NCBI GenBank assembly: GCA_003833135.1
Contig: QZLH01000880.1
Location: 7,942-30,863, forward strand
Direction of reading: 5' to 3'
DNA length: 22,922 nucleotides
DNA from: Oehlia diaphana
Lineage: Eukaryota; Glomeromycota; Glomeromycetes; Glomerales; Glomeraceae
This document shows positions 19,282-22,922 of this stretch, in pieces. Below the pieces are notes generated by a model, which was not told where the DNA came from, searched no databases, and saw nothing but the letters and a program-made list of their open reading frames with translations. A program made the position numbers and the translations under genes. Position 1 is the stretch's first letter; each line of letters begins with the position of its first letter.

Positions 19282-20254
19282 ATATCATCATAATATTTAT
19301 CAAAGTATTTACTAAATATTTATAAATAGCGTTTATTGAATACAAGATATGTTGAAAAAGTATCTATAAATGTTATATTAAAGTATTAAAAAAATGCTTA
19401 AAAAGTTAAATAATTAATAAATAATAAAATATTGTAGTATTTAAGTATTTTATTTTTTTATTACTTAATAAATACAAATTTTTAATACTCATCAAATACT
19501 GCTATTTGATAAATACAAGACTCCCATTTGGTTAAACTTCATGACTGATGGTAAATAAATGATGACAAGAATACAATTACCACAAAAAAAGTTAGATCAA
19601 GAAGAGTTAAGCTAAGAAGAGTTAGGTTAAGAAGAATTATTATATCGAAGAAAAGACATTTTATTTGAAGACATATTATTTAAATTAAGTTAAAAAGCGT
19701 TATTAAGTTGAAGAGAAGACATATTATTTGAAGACATATTATTTGAAGACTAGAAATTTAAATTTGATGATATATAATTAAAAAATTAAATTTTAACAAT
19801 ATATATTTAAATTAACAAAAAATTCTAATTAGTATTTTTTTTCATAATAGTACATCATTTTTATTTCATCAAATTTGCAGAATTCTGTCTCTTATTCATA
19901 AAAAGTACTTCTATTATTTTTCATTATATAAAAAAAATTAGCCATTAAAAATGATTAAAATTTTTATAGAATATCATTTTTACGTAAAATTAATATAATA
20001 TTAAAAAAAAATAACTTTATATTTATTATAACATTTTTATGACATTTTACAATAGATTATAGCATTTTTATGATTTTTACAATATTATTTAATGTGAAAA
20101 AAATAAATCTTATAATTGATTTAACATGAATTTTTGATTGTCTTCATCAGGAAATTTTTTGAGACGCAGATCTATGCAGATCTGCAGGTGATATTTGCCA
20201 CCATTTCTGCACAGATCTGAGACCCTGCCGAAAATGTTTAAAGGAAAAATTTTA
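19282..20254. other. AT-rich non-coding region
   Basis: No supported gene. It contains the short tandem repeats at 19598-19755. A cluster of AGATCT words at 20168-20217 (CAGATCTATGCAGATCTGCAGG and, inverted, TGCACAGATCTGAG) is more GC-rich than its surroundings and can partly fold back. A minus-strand open frame of 72 codons (20328-20110) overlaps this cluster and the adjacent repeat. It has no recognisable domain and I do not call it a gene. Confidence 0.5.
19598..19755. repeat. Two short tandem repeats (AAGAAGAGTTAGGTT; GAAGACATATTATTT)
   Basis: AAGAAGAGTTAAGCT/AAGAAGAGTTAGGTT/AAGAAGAATTATT repeat with a period of about 15 bp at 19598-19642. GAAGACATATTATTT occurs three times between about 19668 and 19748, once separated by a spacer and twice adjacent. 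Local slippage-type repeats. Confidence 0.65.
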
Positions 20255-20410
20255 ATGATTTCTTCGCAAAACTTCAAGAAAATAAAGTTCTGCAAAATCT
20301 TCAAAATTAAATCTGCGAAGAATTTCAAGAACTAAGTTCTGCGAAAATCTTCAAAAATTAAATCCTGCAAAAAAATTTAGGAATGAAATTCTGCAAAAAT
20401 TTACAAAATA
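20255..20410. repeat. Degenerate tandem repeat with TTTTGCAGAA words (minus-strand sense)
   Basis: On the minus strand the unit is TTTTGCAGAAYTTTATT followed by TCTTGAAGATT, repeated about six times with period near 25 bp. In plus-strand form it is TTCTGCAAAATCTTCAAAATT, with TTCTGCGAAAATC and AATCTGCGAAG variants. It lies just downstream (minus sense) of the splice-cassette array, and several units present TTTTTTGCAG, which resembles a 3' splice site. Confidence 0.65.
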
Positions 20411-20589
20411 ATAATTATTCACTGTTCACCACAGTCATTATATATTGTATTTTTTATAAGTGTTAATTTATTTAATAAAAGCATTACAAAATTGTATTAA
20501 ACTATACTAATTCACCTCTTTTTTCTATACTACAAATTTACATGTTGTTAATGGTTTGATTCTAACAAATAATGGATACCTACAAATGA

Positions 20590-22590
20590 AAAAAAAATTT
20601 TGAAGCAAGCAGCTTCAAACCCACCCAAACCTATAAAAAAGAAAAGACCAGTTATTAGCATAAACTGTTTATAATATTTTTTTAAAAAAATAATTATAAA
20701 TAAAACCAAGATTCATACTTACGAATCTTGGTTTCTCTTTTTCTGAAGATCCTGAAACCTAAAATAAAGAAAAAAATGGTTATTAGTAACCGTTCATTAA
20801 TAAATAAAAAAAAAATAAAAAAGAATAAAAGTTTCATACTTACGAAACTTTGGGGTTTCATTCTTCGGAAGCTTACCGGACCTAAAAAAATAAAGAAAGG
20901 AACGGTTATTAGTAACCGTTCATTAATAAAATAAAAAAAAATAAATAAAATAAAAGTTTCATACTCGTACTTACAAAACTTTGGGTTTTCATTCTTTGGA
21001 AGCCTACCGGACCTAAAAAAATAAAGAAAAGAACGGTTATTAGTAACCGTTCATTAATATAATAAAAAAAAATAAAAAAATAAACCAAGATTCATATATA
21101 TACTTACGAATCTTGGTTTTTTTCGTTCTTCAGAACTCGGAAGCCCCTCCTGAGACGCCGAATCTATAAAAAAGAAAGAAAAAGAATGGTTAATAACCGT
21201 TCATATTAAGAAAAATAAAAAAAACTCCAAAAAATTCGTACTTACGAATCTTTGGAGTTTCTATACTTCGAAAGCCCATCCGAAAGCTAAACCTAAAAAA
21301 AAAAGAAAAGAACGGTTAGCAACTGTTCATAATATTAAAAAAAAAAGAAATAGAACCAATCTTGGTTTCTTCCATTTTTCAGAATTCGAAAGCAACCCGA
21401 ACCTAAAAAAGAAGAAAGAACGGTTATTAATAACCGTTCATAATAATATTACAGTAAAAAAAAAAATAAAATAAATCAAGATTCATACTTACTTACAAAT
21501 CTTGGTTTCTTCTATTCTTCGGAATTTGAAAGCAACCTAAACCTAAAAAAGAAGAAAGAACGGTTATTAATAACCATTCATAATAATATTACAGTAAAAA
21601 AAAAATAAAATAAATCAAGATTCGTAGTAGTTACTTACGAATCTTGGTTTTTTTGGTTATTCGGAAATTGGAAGCCACCCGAACCTAAAAAAAATAAAGA
21701 ACGATTATTAATAACCGTTCGTAATAATATTAAAAAAAAACTAAGGTTCGTAACCTTAGTTCTCCTTTTTTTGACCTTTGGAAGTCCACCTGATCCTATA
21801 AAAAAAAAGAAGGAGCGGTTAGTAAACCGTTCCATAATAATAAAAAAGAAAATAAAAAAAAACAAGATTCTTACGAATCTTGGTTCCCTGTTTGCCGAAA
21901 GTCCACTGAATCTATAAAAATAAGAAAGGAACGGTTAGTAACCGTTCCATAATATTAATAAAACTAAGATTCATAATATAGAATATTTACGAAACTTAGT
22001 TTTTTTCTGTTCTTCAGAAACTCACCCAGACGCCGAACCTATAAAAAAAAAGAACGGTTATTAGTAACCGTTCATTAATAAAATAAAAAAAAAATAAAAG
22101 TTTCGTCATACTTACGAAATTTTGGGTTTTCGTTCTTTAGAAGCCCGCCGGACCTAAAAAAATAAAGAAAAGAACGGTTATTAGTAACCGTTCATTAATA
22201 AAATAAATAAAAACATAAATAAAATAAAAGTTTTGTACTCATACTTACAAAACTTTGGTTTTTATTCTTTGGAAGTCCACCGAACCTAAAAATAAAGAAA
22301 AGAACGGTTATTAATAACCGTTCATTAATAAAATAAATAAAAAAATAAATAAAATAAAAGTTTCATCGTACTTACGAAACTTTAATTTTCATTCTTTAGA
22401 AGTCCACCGGACTTAAAAATAAAGAAAAGAACGGTTATTAGTAACCATTCATTAATATTAAAAAAAATGAAAAAAAGACCAAGATTCGTACTTATTAAGT
22501 ACGAATCTTGGTTTTCCATTGTTCTTTGGAACTCAGAAGTCCGCCCGAAACCTATTAAATAAAGAAAAAGAACGGTTAGTAACTGTTTGT
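20590..22590. repeat. Tandem array of about 15 two-hairpin units, about 128 bp each
   Basis: Each unit in plus orientation has four parts. Hairpin A is for example ACCAAGATTC-atacttac-GAATCTTGGT or AAAGTTTC-atacttac-GAAACTTT. A conserved linker follows, like CTTYGGAAGYCYACCGGACC, then TAAAAAAATAAAGAAAA. Hairpin B has stem GAACGGTTA/TAACCGTTC with a 2-4-nt loop, and an A/T spacer ends the unit. Hairpin A begins at about 20704, 20828, 20953, 21082, 21222, 21354 (collapsed), 21473, 21612, 21739, 21861, 21961, 22097, 22227, 22357 and 22478. Hairpin B begins at about 20774, 20900, 21031, 21184, 21310, 21418, 21558, 21699, 21812, 21928, 22052, 22172, 22302, 22429 and 22570. A partial unit opens the array (20590-20672). 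Units differ substantially, yet both stems are kept, often by paired changes. Confidence 0.95.
20602..22551 (-). pseudogene. Candidate mini-exon array: repeated splicing cassettes on the minus strand
   Basis: In minus sense nearly every unit has a T-rich tract ending TAG or ATAG, a mini-exon, then GTAAGT. Candidate exons (plus coordinates): 22551-22503, 22411-22376, 22285-22249, 22153-22116, 22038-21991, 21911-21875, 21684-21639, 21542-21497, 21292-21246, 21163-21108, 21012-20975, 20881-20844, 20758-20723. Units starting at 21795 and 21402 keep the acceptor but have lost the donor. Introns implied are 77-96 nt with TACTAAC, TACTAAT or TATTAAT about 25 nt before the acceptor. Exons read related peptides: SGKLPKNETPKF, SGRLPKNENPKF, SASQEGLPSSEERKKPRF, FSGLSANREPRF, VSGSSEKEKPRF. 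Exon lengths (36-56) do not keep one frame, and three contain stops in the consensus frame. No start codon or signal peptide exon is identified within the window. Either a decayed repeat-per-exon secreted or hydrophilic protein gene, or a spliced non-coding RNA. Confidence 0.6.
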
Positions 22591-22922
22591 TAATATTACA
22601 AAAAAAAAAATAAAAATAAAGAACCACTTTACTAAAAATGATCAATTTTTTGAAATGATTTTGTAATAATTTTAATATACTACAAAAATACATTTAATAC
22701 ATCAAAATGTTTTTATTATACTTTTGTTATTATTTTGTAATTATATTGTATCTAGGTCTATAAAAATAACTCAAAATAATATCACAATAATTTTTTAATG
22801 TTTTTGCTATTATTTTATTATTATAATATAATTAACTTTGATATTATTTTAATATGTTAATCTCAAAAATACCTTAAAAATATATTGATATATTTTAAAA
22901 ATTTTACAAAATAATTGCACAA
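22591..22922. other. AT-rich flank of the array
   Basis: No gene. This would be the upstream side of any minus-strand transcript of the array. The minus-strand frame from 22693 (MYFCSILKLLQNHFKK...) runs into the first cassette, but its N-terminus is A/T-driven low complexity and I do not take it as a real first exon. The true 5' end may lie beyond the window. Confidence 0.5.

Noticed and set aside
20110..20328. Minus-strand 72-codon frame
   Set aside because: Half of it is the TTTTGCAGAA tandem repeat read as protein, with no domain or homology recognised.
20590..22590. CRISPR-like array of palindromic repeats
   Set aside because: The intervals between palindromes are themselves conserved from unit to unit, there are two different hairpins per unit, and spacing varies from 108 to 153 bp. 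There are no unique spacers and the context is eukaryotic.
21635..22693. Minus-strand open frames 21865-21635 and 22693-22382 as single-exon proteins
   Set aside because: They read through the T-rich intron tracts and only briefly follow the conserved mini-exon frame (SGGLPK, ENQDS). Better explained as by-products of the cassette array.

Overview
This looks like nuclear DNA of a fungus, most likely an arbuscular mycorrhizal fungus (Glomeromycotina, Rhizophagus-like). The sequence is extremely AT-rich. Its genes are broken by short introns of 64-104 nt. Three of the decayed genes resemble families that I recall as hugely expanded in Rhizophagus: kinases with a WIPYNNLQNIEYL-type entry motif, a heptad-like LRKKFAE coiled-coil family, and Myb-repeat proteins. 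The species call is from memory of these families, not from a search.

Only three protein genes look intact. A six-exon nitrilase-superfamily gene (NIT1 type, minus strand, 3885-5127) shares a divergent promoter of about 0.4 kb with a single-exon protein of five Myb/SANT repeats (5540-6424). A two-exon C2H2 zinc-finger protein lies at 12289-13373. Between them, 6.5-11.05 kb is a gene graveyard. It holds an unidentified relic, a frameshifted coiled-coil relic, a dead Myb paralogue, and a dead, internally deleted protein kinase that still reads piecemeal from its N-terminus to its C-terminal tail. A lone half zinc finger at 11.95 kb sits just upstream of the intact zinc-finger gene.

The rest is AT-rich non-coding DNA with several structured repeats. 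An element of about 865 bp with TA-flanked ends (1471-2335) holds a 53-bp minisatellite that folds on two centres per unit. A 275-bp foldback MITE (18921-19195) is flanked by TA. Degenerate tandem repeats lie at 16.4-16.7, 17.2-17.6, 19.6-19.75 and 20.26-20.41 kb.

The most striking object is at 20590-22590: about 15 tandem units of roughly 128 bp, each with two hairpins. Read on the minus strand, nearly every unit is a complete splicing cassette. It has a pyrimidine-rich tract ending in TAG, a mini-exon of 36-56 nt, a GTAAGT donor in the loop of hairpin A, and a TACTAAC/TACTAAT branch-like sequence in the loop of hairpin B. Implied introns are 77-96 nt. Hairpin A stems change between units with compensating substitutions. 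The mini-exons share a peptide theme (SGGLP..EE.KKPRF-like), but their lengths no longer keep one frame. This suggests either a decaying repeat-per-exon gene or a spliced non-coding array kept for its RNA structure.
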